Under the pieces are notes generated by a model that did not search any database, was not told where the DNA came from, and saw only the letters and a program-made list of their open reading frames with translations. A DNA stretch of 8,780 nt from Flavobacterium psychrophilum (GTDB lineage: Bacteria; Bacteroidota; Bacteroidia; Flavobacteriales; Flavobacteriaceae), in assembly GCA_945907225.1 (NCBI GenBank), contig CAMDSN010000059.1, positions 1 through 8,780 on the forward strand. The letters run 5' to 3'. The position numbers and the translations under genes are program-made. Each line of letters opens with the position of its first letter. Positions within the stretch are counted from its first letter, which is position 1. This document shows positions 1 to 7,841 of this stretch, piece by piece.

Positions 1-357
1 TATAAAAAATTAAAACGATTTAGGGATGGAGATTTAAATAGATTTGAAAACCTTAATAAAGAATCTCTAAAAGGTGCGTCAGATGAAGCGCTGGAAAATT
101 TAGCGAAATCTTGGGGTCCATTTCAATTAATGGGTTATAAATGCTTGAAGTTGGGCGTTAAAATAAATGATATCAGGGGAGATAACTCACTTTATTGGGG
201 AGTATATTGGATAAATAGTGAATATGGCGATTATTTGAGAAAAAATAAGATAGAACAAGCTTTTAGAATACACAATACTGGCAGTCCTTCAGGAGCTACA
301 TATAACTCTCGTTATGTGCGAGATGGATTAAAACATATAAAATATTTCAAAAAATAA
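1..357 (+). CDS. Lysozyme-like / N-acetylmuramidase-like protein, C-terminal part (5' end outside window)
   Basis: The frame is open from base 1 to a TAA at 355-357, giving 118 visible residues, so the gene begins left of the window. The Met codon at 130 is internal, because good coding sequence precedes it. Visible residues 38-45 read SWGPFQLM, followed by G-Y, which resembles the ASWG-x-FQ-(I/L)-MG block of N-acetylmuramidase (DUF3380-like) and other lysozyme-superfamily enzymes. Near the C-terminus, AFRIHNTGSPSG followed by Y-x-x-R-Y-V resembles the substrate-groove 'YN-G-S/P' segment of the same fold. The family cleaves peptidoglycan glycan strands, in cell-wall turnover or phage lysis. 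The catalytic Glu should lie upstream and is not visible, so activity cannot be judged. The protein ends soon after the fold, with no further domain. The fold assignment is inference from motif resemblance; a non-enzymatic relative is possible. Confidence 0.6.
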   Translation, partial: YKKLKRFRDGDLNRFENLNKESLKGASDEALENLAKSWGPFQLMGYKCLKLGVKINDIRGDNSLYWGVYWINSEYGDYLRKNKIEQAFRIHNTGSPSGATYNSRYVRDGLKHIKYFKK

Positions 358-359
358 TA

Positions 360-375
360 CTAATTTAAGAATTAG
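360..375 (+). terminator. Small perfect hairpin after the lysozyme-like gene, possible weak terminator
   Basis: CTAATT (360-365), a TAAG loop (366-369) and AATTAG (370-375) form a perfect 6-bp stem starting 2 bases after the stop codon at 355-357. The stem is AT-rich and is followed by GGATTCTCTTC rather than a clear T tract, so it is a poor classical intrinsic terminator. Position is the main argument; a chance palindrome in AT-rich DNA is quite possible. Confidence 0.25.
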
Positions 376-498
376 GGATTCTCTTCAAACCACCCTTACC
401 CCTTATTTAATTTGATTATTATTATTTAAAAAATTGATTTTATTTAAATCCGTATTTAAAAACATCTCACATTTCATAATATTTATTTTTAATTTTTT

Positions 499-524
499 AA
501 CAATATTTTCAAATAATATTCGTT
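499..524. promoter_or_regulatory. Imperfect inverted repeat upstream of the vWA gene
   Basis: AACAATATT (499-507) and AATATTCGTT (515-524) pair over 9 bp with one bulged C at 521 and a 7-base spacer. It ends 27 bases before the ATG at 552. It could be an operator half-site pair or a leader hairpin, but the surrounding DNA is nearly all A/T, where such repeats arise by chance. No TAnnTTTG box was found between 358 and 551, so the promoter of the vWA gene could not be placed. Confidence 0.2.
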
Positions 525-551
525 AAAAGAATTATATAAATATATATTATT

Positions 552-2849
552 ATGAAAAAAATCTCTTTTGTTATATTATTAACAGTATTTACGTTTTTAA
601 GTAACGCTCAAAGCACAGTGAATTATAATCTAAAAGTGATTGATTTAAATAGCAATCCAATGGAAGGGGTATTAATAACGCTAACTGAAACTATAAGTAA
701 ACAAAAAATAAATGGAAATACTAACACCAAAGGAATCGCTTCATTTGAAATAACTTATGGCAAAGAATGGGAAGTAAATGTTGGCGGGATGAAAAAATGT
801 GATATTGTTGAAGTTCCTACAAATGGAACCTCAATACAAAGCAGAACTATATCCTACAACTTAAAACATCATAATCGAATTAATAGGCCTCTAGTAGACA
901 GAAGCAAACTTAAAATTCAATATATTGATCAAACAAACCTAACAAAATCTACCTACAAAAAAGACGAAGCTGTTTTTGAATTGTATCTTAAAAAAGAAAA
1001 TAATACACCCTTAAAAAATTATCCTGTTAATCTGACTTGTTTAAAAACAGAGAAGACATATTTAAATAAAACAGATATAAATGGTGTTGCTTTTTTCATT
1101 ATTCCGAATAATTCGGAGTACGAAATTGATATTGACGGAATTGAGAGCATCAATTATATAGATATTAAAAAATCAGGTATTTATACCCTTGAAACAAAAC
1201 ATGAGCCAACAGATATTATAGAAAATGAGGTGAATGATACAATTGTGCAAAAATTTGAAACACAAAAAACAGGAACTTCTAGCCGTGTACTTTTAAAACT
1301 AAAAATAAATAAAAGTTCAGCTAATAAAATATCTGATGAAGATGTTTATCTACAAATGTTAAAGTCAAATAAAGTTTATAAAGGTAAAACGAATTCTAAT
1401 GGAGAAGTTTGTTTTTTATTACCTCCCAAAAGAAAATATATGGTTCATTTTAAATATCAGAAAGATGTTGATGTAATTAATTTAAATGATATGCAAGGTA
1501 TTGGAAATAGTGAGGCTAATTTTACATATAATCCAAATCCAAGATTAAAATATCCAGAACAATTTATTCCAACTCCAAATGATTTAATCACTACCAATTT
1601 CTTAGATTTCTTAAAAAAACAATATCCTGATCCTACTGATGATGCAGTTGTTAAAATGGATGTAAAATGGGGTAATGATGAAGTTTCTCAAAAATCTAAA
1701 GAAGCTATATTGCAGTTAGGCTTTAAAGTTAAATATTCACAGAATAGAAGTAATGCTGCATCTCTGAATATTAGTTTAGTACTAGACATTAGTGGTTCTA
1801 TGGAGGGTCATGATAGGATTGATGCTCTTAAAATTGCATTAATACATTACATAAAACAATTGAGACCTACAGATATTGTATCATTGATAGTTTTTAATGA
1901 AAAGTCAAGTATTCTAATACCAGCACAAAAAGTTGATGATGCAAAATACTTTGTCACTGTAATTAATAGTATTGAAGCAGGTGGAGGGACCGTGATTTAT
2001 GATGCTCTAATAGACGGATATGAACAAGTCCTTAAAAATTTCAAACCAAATTATACGAATAGAGTTGTATTACTTACTGATGGATTTGATTCAACACCTG
2101 TAGAAAAATTAGTTAATAAGTCAAAAGAGTACAATAAAAAAGGGATTGAATTATCAACAATTGGCGTTGGAGAAAATTACAATCAGTCTTTACTTTCATT
2201 ATTGTCAAACGTTGGAGGAGGAATGCTAAATTTTACATACGAATCTAAAAATTTAAATGAAATATTTGAAAAAGAATTAAATAGTGTATTATTAAATTGT
2301 GCGAAAAATTTAACAGTAGATATAAAATATAATAATCAAATAATTTTCAAACAACTTTATGGCCATCAATTTACGAAGACGAATGATCTAGTAACGATGA
2401 GTATAAATCATGTATATAGTGGTTTAAACACATTAGCATTATTAAAATTTGATTTAAATAATCCTACAGAAAAAATTGAAAAAGAACCAATCATAATAAA
2501 AATGACTTATTTTGATAATAATTTAAAAAGTAATGTATATACAGAGGAAAAAGCATACTTAAAATGGCGGCCCGCAACCAATAACTTTGAAATTATTATG
2601 GAGGCAGAACATAAAAAATTGTATGCTATAGCCATTTTAAATCAGTCATTAAAAGTAATGTCAGAGGCTTTTGTTAAAAATAACTATACTCTCGCATTAA
2701 CTGAAATCCAAAATACAATAAATCAAATCAAAAATTTATATCCAGATGCAAAAGATGATGATGTTGAAAAATTAGCTTCAAGTGCTGCAGATTATGCATT
2801 GAGTTTAAACAGGCTAATTAGGAAAACAACAAAAAAAGTTAAATCATAA
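552..2849 (+). CDS. Secreted von Willebrand factor type A (vWA) domain protein with three N-terminal Ig-like repeats
   Basis: This 765-residue protein of unknown specific role starts with a Sec signal peptide (MKKISFVILL, hydrophobic to about residue 17, likely cleavage SNA-QS after residue 19). It has no lipobox Cys, so it is probably exported to the periplasm or surface. Residues about 24-90, 139-208 and 244-312 are three divergent copies of a beta-sandwich module of carboxypeptidase-regulatory/Cna-B type. Each has a loop like K-x-N-T-N-x-x-G followed by a hydrophobic strand. A linker (about 313-395) leads to the vWA domain, about 404-580. Its metal-ion-dependent adhesion site is complete: D412-I-S414-G-S416, T480 in GGGT, and D510 in LLTDG. 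vWA domains bind protein ligands through such a metal site. Residues about 585-690 look like a further beta-rich domain and about 695-765 are helical and Lys-rich at the end. The start fits the signal peptide; the leader is almost pure A/T with no Shine-Dalgarno. It converges on the E1 gene with 9 bp between stops. The ligand is unknown. Confidence 0.9.
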   Translation: MKKISFVILLTVFTFLSNAQSTVNYNLKVIDLNSNPMEGVLITLTETISKQKINGNTNTKGIASFEITYGKEWEVNVGGMKKCDIVEVPTNGTSIQSRTISYNLKHHNRINRPLVDRSKLKIQYIDQTNLTKSTYKKDEAVFELYLKKENNTPLKNYPVNLTCLKTEKTYLNKTDINGVAFFIIPNNSEYEIDIDGIESINYIDIKKSGIYTLETKHEPTDIIENEVNDTIVQKFETQKTGTSSRVLLKLKINKSSANKISDEDVYLQMLKSNKVYKGKTNSNGEVCFLLPPKRKYMVHFKYQKDVDVINLNDMQGIGNSEANFTYNPNPRLKYPEQFIPTPNDLITTNFLDFLKKQYPDPTDDAVVKMDVKWGNDEVSQKSKEAILQLGFKVKYSQNRSNAASLNISLVLDISGSMEGHDRIDALKIALIHYIKQLRPTDIVSLIVFNEKSSILIPAQKVDDAKYFVTVINSIEAGGGTVIYDALIDGYEQVLKNFKPNYTNRVVLLTDGFDSTPVEKLVNKSKEYNKKGIELSTIGVGENYNQSLLSLLSNVGGGMLNFTYESKNLNEIFEKELNSVLLNCAKNLTVDIKYNNQIIFKQLYGHQFTKTNDLVTMSINHVYSGLNTLALLKFDLNNPTEKIEKEPIIIKMTYFDNNLKSNVYTEEKAYLKWRPATNNFEIIMEAEHKKLYAIAILNQSLKVMSEAFVKNNYTLALTEIQNTINQIKNLYPDAKDDDVEKLASSAADYALSLNRLIRKTTKKVKS

Positions 2850-2858
2850 TAAAAGCTA

Positions 2859-4835
2859 TTAGAAATTTAACAATTCTATTAATTCTTTTTCAAAACGATT
2901 CACAGGTAAATATTGATCTTCAAGAGCTTTTACAAAGGGTATAGGAGTTTCTATACTTCCTACCCTTTTGACGGGCGCATCAAGATATTCAAAACATTGT
3001 TCCATGATCATTGCAGAAATATCACTTGCAATACCTCCAAAAAGAGTATCTTCTTGTAGTATAATTACTTTATTTGTTTTCTTTACAGAAGCTATAATGG
3101 AATCAACATCCAAGGGTTGTAGTGTTCTCAAGTCTAATAAATCAGCGCTAATTTTGGGATGTTTTTCTAAAACGCCTAAAGCCCAATGCACACCAGCGCC
3201 AAATGAGATAATTGTAATTCCATTTCCCTCTTTAAGAAGTGCTGCTTTTCCAAAAGGAATTGTGTAATAATTTATTGGTACATCTTGATAAATAGATCTA
3301 TACAATTGTTTGTGTTCAAAAAACATAACGGGATTCGGATCATTAATTGCTGTATTTAGCAACCCTTTAGCATCAAATGGAAATGCAGGATAAACTACTT
3401 TTAATCCCGGAGTCTTCGTAAACCAGGCCTCATTAGTTTGAGAATGAAATGGACCTGCTTGCGTACCTCCTCCACAAGGCATTCTAACAACAACATCTGC
3501 TTTCTCATTCCATCTGTAATGTTGTTTTGCTAATAAATTTACAATTGGATTGAATCCTGTAGAAACAAAATCGGCGAATTGCATCTCTACAATAGCCTTA
3601 AAACCATTTATAGAAAGCCCCATACCCGCAGAAACGATTGCGCTCTCACAAATAGGCGTATTTCTAACTCTATCTTTGCCAAACTGTGCAACAAAGCCAT
3701 CTGTAATCTTAAAAGCACCTCCATATTCTGCAATATCCTGACCCATTATTACTAAATTGTCGTGACGCTCCATAGATTGCCGGAGTGAATTTGAGATAGC
3801 ATCAACAACCCTAATGTTTTCAACTTCTTTTGAAGACTCAAATAATTCAAAATCATAAGGATGATATACATCATTTAACTCATCTTCTAAGTTTGCAACA
3901 CTATCAGGTTCAGACTGTGTAATAGCCCAATTTTCGTCTATTTCAGTTTTTATAGCCAATTTAATCTTACTGTCTTCTTCTTCAGACAAGACGCTAATTC
4001 GTTCTAAATATGATTTATAATTAGATATGGGATCTTTTTCAGCCCACAAATCCATTAATTCTTGGGGTACATATTTTATTCCGCTTGCCTCTTCATGACC
4101 CCTCATTCTGAATGTCTTAAATTCTAATAAAACAGGTCTCGGATTTTCAATTAGAGAGGCTTTAAGTTCCCGTATTTTGAAATAAACGTCAAGAATATTA
4201 TTCCCGTCCATTATATAGCTTTCTATACCGTAACCAATACCTTTATCTGCTAAATTTTCACATCTATACTGCTCATTGGTGGGTGTTGAAAGTCCGTAGC
4301 CATTATTTTCAATCACAAACAAAACCGGTAAATCCCAAACAGCCGCCACATTCAAAGCTTCGTGAAAATCGCCTTCAGATGTTGCGCCTTCTCCAGTAAA
4401 TACTGCGGTCACCTTACCGTTTTTTTTTAGTTTGTTTGCTAATGCTATTCCATCGGCAATCCCCAACTGTGGGCCTAAATGAGAAATCATCCCAATAATA
4501 TTAAATTCCTGTGTGCCAAAATGAAAACTACGATCTCGCCCTTTTGTAAATCCAGTTTTCTTGCCTTGCCACTGAGAAAACAGGCGATGTAACGGAATAT
4601 CTCTTCCCGTAAATACCCCCAAGTTTCTATGCATCGGCAATATGTATTCCTCTTTATCTAATGCTGCAGTAATTCCAACTGAAATTGCCTCTTGACCTAT
4701 TCCTGAAAACCATTTAGACACTTTACCCTGACGTAATAAAATAAGCATCTTCTCTTCTATTAGCCTAGGCTTAAGTAGTTTTTTGTATAATCCCAATAAT
4801 TGAATGTTGGATAAATCTTTCCTATCGAAATTCAT
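2859..4835 (-). CDS. Fused alpha/beta E1 component of branched-chain 2-oxoacid dehydrogenase (2-oxoisovalerate dehydrogenase type)
   Basis: This thiamine-diphosphate enzyme decarboxylates a 2-oxo acid and passes the acyl group to the lipoyl arm of E2 in a cytoplasmic complex. The 658 residues hold both subunits. The alpha half is about 1-330. It has SGIGQEAISVG (44-54), PMHR (67-70), the ThDP/Mg motif starting G148-E-G150 and ending N177-N178, and RMRGHEEASG (243-252, H247) in the loop that carries the conserved His. The beta half is about 340-658, with GQDIAEYGGAF (365-375), RNTPICE with E397 at the catalytic Glu position, GPFHSQTNEA (461-470), LRTLQPLD (569-576) and EDTLFGG (595-601). A 2-oxoisovalerate rather than pyruvate role is inferred from the fused form typical of Bacteroidota; it would supply branched-chain acyl-CoA for iso-fatty acids. 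No E2 or E3 gene lies in the window. The first motif is GEG rather than the usual GDG, a conservative change. The start at 4835 follows an A-rich leader, 19 bp after a -7-like box. Substrate is less certain than enzyme class. Confidence 0.92.
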   Translation of the reverse strand: MNFDRKDLSNIQLLGLYKKLLKPRLIEEKMLILLRQGKVSKWFSGIGQEAISVGITAALDKEEYILPMHRNLGVFTGRDIPLHRLFSQWQGKKTGFTKGRDRSFHFGTQEFNIIGMISHLGPQLGIADGIALANKLKKNGKVTAVFTGEGATSEGDFHEALNVAAVWDLPVLFVIENNGYGLSTPTNEQYRCENLADKGIGYGIESYIMDGNNILDVYFKIRELKASLIENPRPVLLEFKTFRMRGHEEASGIKYVPQELMDLWAEKDPISNYKSYLERISVLSEEEDSKIKLAIKTEIDENWAITQSEPDSVANLEDELNDVYHPYDFELFESSKEVENIRVVDAISNSLRQSMERHDNLVIMGQDIAEYGGAFKITDGFVAQFGKDRVRNTPICESAIVSAGMGLSINGFKAIVEMQFADFVSTGFNPIVNLLAKQHYRWNEKADVVVRMPCGGGTQAGPFHSQTNEAWFTKTPGLKVVYPAFPFDAKGLLNTAINDPNPVMFFEHKQLYRSIYQDVPINYYTIPFGKAALLKEGNGITIISFGAGVHWALGVLEKHPKISADLLDLRTLQPLDVDSIIASVKKTNKVIILQEDTLFGGIASDISAMIMEQCFEYLDAPVKRVGSIETPIPFVKALEDQYLPVNRFEKELIELLNF

Positions 4836-4854
4836 TTTTTTTGTTTTAACAACG

Positions 4855-4862
4855 CAAAAATA
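4855..4862 (-). promoter_or_regulatory. Bacteroidota -7 box (TATTTTTG) for the E1 gene
   Basis: On the minus strand these bases read TATTTTTG, an exact match to the TAnnTTTG -7 consensus of Bacteroidota sigma-ABfr promoters. The box ends 19 bp before the E1 start codon, giving a very short leader. No TTG was found at the -33 position (the plus strand has no CAA between 4863 and 4900), so the match is to one element only. Confidence 0.45.
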
Positions 4863-4994
4863 TAAAATTAGAATTGTAACTATTGTTTTTATTTGTCTTA
4901 TCTAACTCATACTTGATTAGTGTTGACTCAAAATATCAACAATAAAGCTACTATTAATAAAGTATTTTAATTTTAAGTAAATTTTAAAAATACG

Positions 4995-5029
4995 TTGTTA
5001 TATTTCTCTAAATAAATACATTATTTTTG
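4995..5029 (+). promoter_or_regulatory. Bacteroidota-type promoter for the thioredoxin/protease fusion gene
   Basis: TATTTTTG at 5022-5029 matches the TAnnTTTG -7 consensus exactly and lies 30 bp before the ATG at 5060. A TTG at 4995-4997 could be the -33 element, but its 24-bp spacing is slightly longer than usual. With the minus-strand box at 4855-4862 it forms a divergent pair in the 224-bp gap. The match is by eye and unproven. Confidence 0.45.
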
Positions 5030-5059
5030 ACAAACTAAATCCAGTAAGAAATTAATTGT

Positions 5060-7600
5060 ATGAGAAAATTTATATTTTCTTTCGTTTTATTTTTCACCGC
5101 ACACATAGTTGAGGCGCAATCTGAGTATGAAATTACTATAAATCTTAAAAATTGTAATGACTCGATTGCGTATCTAACATTTTATCAATTTGATAAGACA
5201 CTAATTAAAGACACCTGCACCAATGTTAAGAATGGAAAAATTGTTTTTAAAGGGAAAGAAAAACTTGAAAAAGGAATTTATTCATTAGTAAGTCAAGGCA
5301 AAGGGATTTATTTTGATTTTTTTATTGATGATTCCACCCAAAGATTACAACTAGAAACAGAGCTTAGTGCGAATATTGGAAAAGAATTGATTGCGTTAAA
5401 TTCACCCTTAGAAAATGAATTTTTTAAATACGTTCAATTTATCAACACTCAAAATAAAGATTTTCAAACTTACAAGCAAGGTCAAACATTAACAACCAAG
5501 AACGACACGATCGCTTTAAAGAACAAACAAAAAGAAATAGAAAAAAGCATATCCGATTTTGAAGAAAAATTTATTGCCATTCACAAAGGAACCTATATTG
5601 CTGCTGTTATGAATTTAAAATTGGAAAAATTATTAAAAGATATTCCAAAAGCAACTAACGGCCGCCCAGACAGCATAGCAGTTTATAATTATTACAAAAA
5701 ACATTATTGGGACAATGTTGATTTTAGTGACGATGGTATTATTAGAAATCCTTTTTTTACTAATAAACTAAAACGCTATTTTGAATCGGTTGTCGTCATG
5801 AATCCCGATTCTGTTAGTGTTGAAATTGACAGAATAATGAACAAAACCAAACCTGGAAGTCTGGCCTACAAACTTCTATTGGCGCATTTTACGTATACCT
5901 ATGAAACCACGAAAATAATGGGATTTGACAAAGTTTTTGTGCACATGTCTGACATGTATTTTAAAACCGGAAAAGCAAATGGTATTTACGACGATGAAGA
6001 TGTGGTCCAAAAAATCATTAAACGTGCTGATAAATTGAAACCCTTATTAATTGGAGCTACTGCCCAGGATTTATTTATGATTAGAGCTGAAGATTTCCCG
6101 AAGATGAAAGCCATGGGATTTGAAGATGCTAAAAACAGTCAAGAAATGACCAATGTTTACTATAAAAATGTTGATCAAGTTTCTAAAATGTACGTCAAGT
6201 TAAGCGATGTCAAAGCCGATTATACAGTGCTTGTTTTTTGGGATGTTGATTGTGGTCATTGCCAAAAAGAAATTCCGGTATTGTTGGAACAGTATAATGA
6301 CTTATTAAAAGAAAAGAAAGATATAAAAGTATTTAGCGTTTATATGCAACACGAAGGCGACAAATATTTGAAATATATTGATGAACACAAATTACCTTGG
6401 ATAAACGTTTATGATGGTGCACACTACAACAATGCTGTTGAGAAATATGATGTTTACTCTACACCGGTAACTTATATACTAGATAAAAATAAAGTTATTA
6501 AAGCCAAACGAATTGATGCTGCGAATGTAAAAAACATCATCAAAGCACTAGAAACTTCATTAGAAAGTAATAGAATATCTTATTTACATCCAAAAACCGA
6601 ATGGACTTATGATAAATTAAAAGAACATTGGAAAAATAAGTCAATATCACAAATAGAGGGGGTATATGAAAAATTGGGAAATGGGATAAAATATAAGCTT
6701 GCTGTTTTTAAAGAAAATAACGAATTTAAAATAATTTATTTATCAGGAGCAAATGAACTTGATTGGAAAGAAGGTGACTTAAAAGCAAATTTACAAAAAA
6801 CGGCAACATTTGGAATTTTTAAATGTGATTGGTATATGTATGATAAAACTCAAGATGACAATATACTTTTGACTTTTGACAAAAGTACAATGACGAGAAT
6901 TGCTGAAATAGGTGATGGCATTGATACGTATTTAAAAATATACCCGACTTATGATGAAAGTAATAATTTAGATGAGTCTTTATGGAAATCAACAGGAACA
7001 GGTTTTTTTATTGATAAAAAAGGATATTTAACAACCAATTATCACGTAATTAAGGATGCAAAAACTATAGAAATTGTATATGATGGTAAACCGTTCAATG
7101 CAAAAGTTGTTGTATATGACGAACAAAATGATTTAGCAATCTTGAAAATAGATAATAATTTATTTACTCCCTTAACAAGTTTAAATTACAATTTTAAAAC
7201 TGAAAGTTCTGAAGTCGGAACTTCAGTATTCGCATTGGGTTATCCAATGACACAAATTATGGGTGAGGAAATTAAATTTACTGATGGAAAAATAAATTCA
7301 AAATCAGGTTTCAAAGGAGAAATTTCTACTTATCAAATATCCGTTCCCATACAACCAGGAAATAGTGGTGGTCCATTATTTGACTATGATGGAAATTTAG
7401 TAGGCATTACGTCATCAGGTCTTGATAAAAGTATAACTGACAACGTAAATTATGCAATAAAAACTAAATATTTAAATTTACTAATTGAAGAAATAAACGA
7501 TAAAATTGAACTGCCAAAAACAGCTTTAAGTAAAACAACTTTATTAACAGAAAAAATTAAAAGTCTATCAAAATATGTAGTTTACATTAAAGTAAAATAA
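5060..7600 (+). CDS. Secreted DUF4369/DUF5106/thioredoxin-like protein fused to an S1C/trypsin-like serine protease
   Basis: The 846-residue protein begins with a Sec signal peptide (likely cleavage VEA-QS after residue 19), so it should act outside the cytoplasm. Order of parts: DUF4369-like beta domain (about 20-115); a helical DUF5106-like region (about 118-360); a TlpA/thioredoxin fold (about 365-500) with active site C398-G-H-C401 and the cis-Pro loop S467-T-P469; an unnamed module (about 513-632) with IEGVYE, DWKEG and CDWYM blocks that I recall preceding S1C proteases in other Bacteroidota; and a chymotrypsin-fold protease (about 645-815) with H662 in TNYHV, D691 in NDLAIL and S769 in GNSGGP. 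Both redox and protease active sites look intact; there is no PDZ domain. TlpA-like proteins of this type usually end near residue 480, so the last 340 residues or so are extra. Sampled GC falls from about 35-40% to about 18-33% (mostly 25-28%) across the junction. The reading frame is continuous with no sign of frameshift. The biological substrate is unknown; thiol-disulfide exchange coupled to proteolysis is inference. Confidence 0.88.
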   Translation: MRKFIFSFVLFFTAHIVEAQSEYEITINLKNCNDSIAYLTFYQFDKTLIKDTCTNVKNGKIVFKGKEKLEKGIYSLVSQGKGIYFDFFIDDSTQRLQLETELSANIGKELIALNSPLENEFFKYVQFINTQNKDFQTYKQGQTLTTKNDTIALKNKQKEIEKSISDFEEKFIAIHKGTYIAAVMNLKLEKLLKDIPKATNGRPDSIAVYNYYKKHYWDNVDFSDDGIIRNPFFTNKLKRYFESVVVMNPDSVSVEIDRIMNKTKPGSLAYKLLLAHFTYTYETTKIMGFDKVFVHMSDMYFKTGKANGIYDDEDVVQKIIKRADKLKPLLIGATAQDLFMIRAEDFPKMKAMGFEDAKNSQEMTNVYYKNVDQVSKMYVKLSDVKADYTVLVFWDVDCGHCQKEIPVLLEQYNDLLKEKKDIKVFSVYMQHEGDKYLKYIDEHKLPWINVYDGAHYNNAVEKYDVYSTPVTYILDKNKVIKAKRIDAANVKNIIKALETSLESNRISYLHPKTEWTYDKLKEHWKNKSISQIEGVYEKLGNGIKYKLAVFKENNEFKIIYLSGANELDWKEGDLKANLQKTATFGIFKCDWYMYDKTQDDNILLTFDKSTMTRIAEIGDGIDTYLKIYPTYDESNNLDESLWKSTGTGFFIDKKGYLTTNYHVIKDAKTIEIVYDGKPFNAKVVVYDEQNDLAILKIDNNLFTPLTSLNYNFKTESSEVGTSVFALGYPMTQIMGEEIKFTDGKINSKSGFKGEISTYQISVPIQPGNSGGPLFDYDGNLVGITSSGLDKSITDNVNYAIKTKYLNLLIEEINDKIELPKTALSKTTLLTEKIKSLSKYVVYIKVK

Positions 7601-7841
7601 AAAACTGCCACCAACCTTTCAATACTAACTATTAAATAACTCGACAAATAAGCTAAATCCACCAAAGCTGCTTCTATCATGTTGGGAGTAATTATTGAAC
7701 TTCAAATTGGAACTGCTGTATTTTAAACTATCAGCAAAGGTTTTAAAGTCCTTACCTATATTGCATTAGTGTTTTTGCCAATGCTAATTTTTAACTTCTT
7801 CAGCATTAAAAAAAAGATAAAATCGCTAAAAAAACAATTAA
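7601..7841. other. Intergenic region between convergent genes, with a possible membrane-protein remnant
   Basis: No intact gene is supported in these 241 bp. One plus-strand frame (7652-7861), interrupted by a TAA at 7724-7726, reads first ELQIGTAVF (ending 7723) and then a hydrophobic stretch VLTYIALVFLPMLIFNFF followed by a Lys-rich tail. This resembles the end of a small membrane protein but lacks a convincing start and runs over the 3' end of the methyltransferase gene. A weak stem (7765-7772 with 7781-7788, two G-T pairs) followed by TTTTT at 7788-7792 could help end plus-strand transcription. Confidence 0.25.

Noticed and set aside
130..132. ATG as the start of the first gene
   Set aside because: It falls within the conserved SWGPFQLMG block; 43 in-frame codons precede it to the window edge with no stop.
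2968..3267. Plus-strand open frame of 99 codons
   Set aside because: It lies wholly antisense to the beta half of the E1 gene, whose motifs are clear; the translation has no recognisable domain.
3550..3741. Plus-strand open frame of 63 codons
   Set aside because: Antisense shadow within the E1 gene, over the conserved catalytic-Glu region.
7648..7680. Short minus-strand open frame from a Met codon at 7680 (about 32 codons, running left to about 7582)
   Set aside because: Low-complexity hydrophobic peptide that overlaps the end of the protease gene; no start signal or recognisable motif.
7765..7792. Stem followed by TTTTT as an intrinsic terminator
   Set aside because: The stem contains two G-T pairs and is AT-rich, and lies about 165 bp after the stop; too weak to call on its own.
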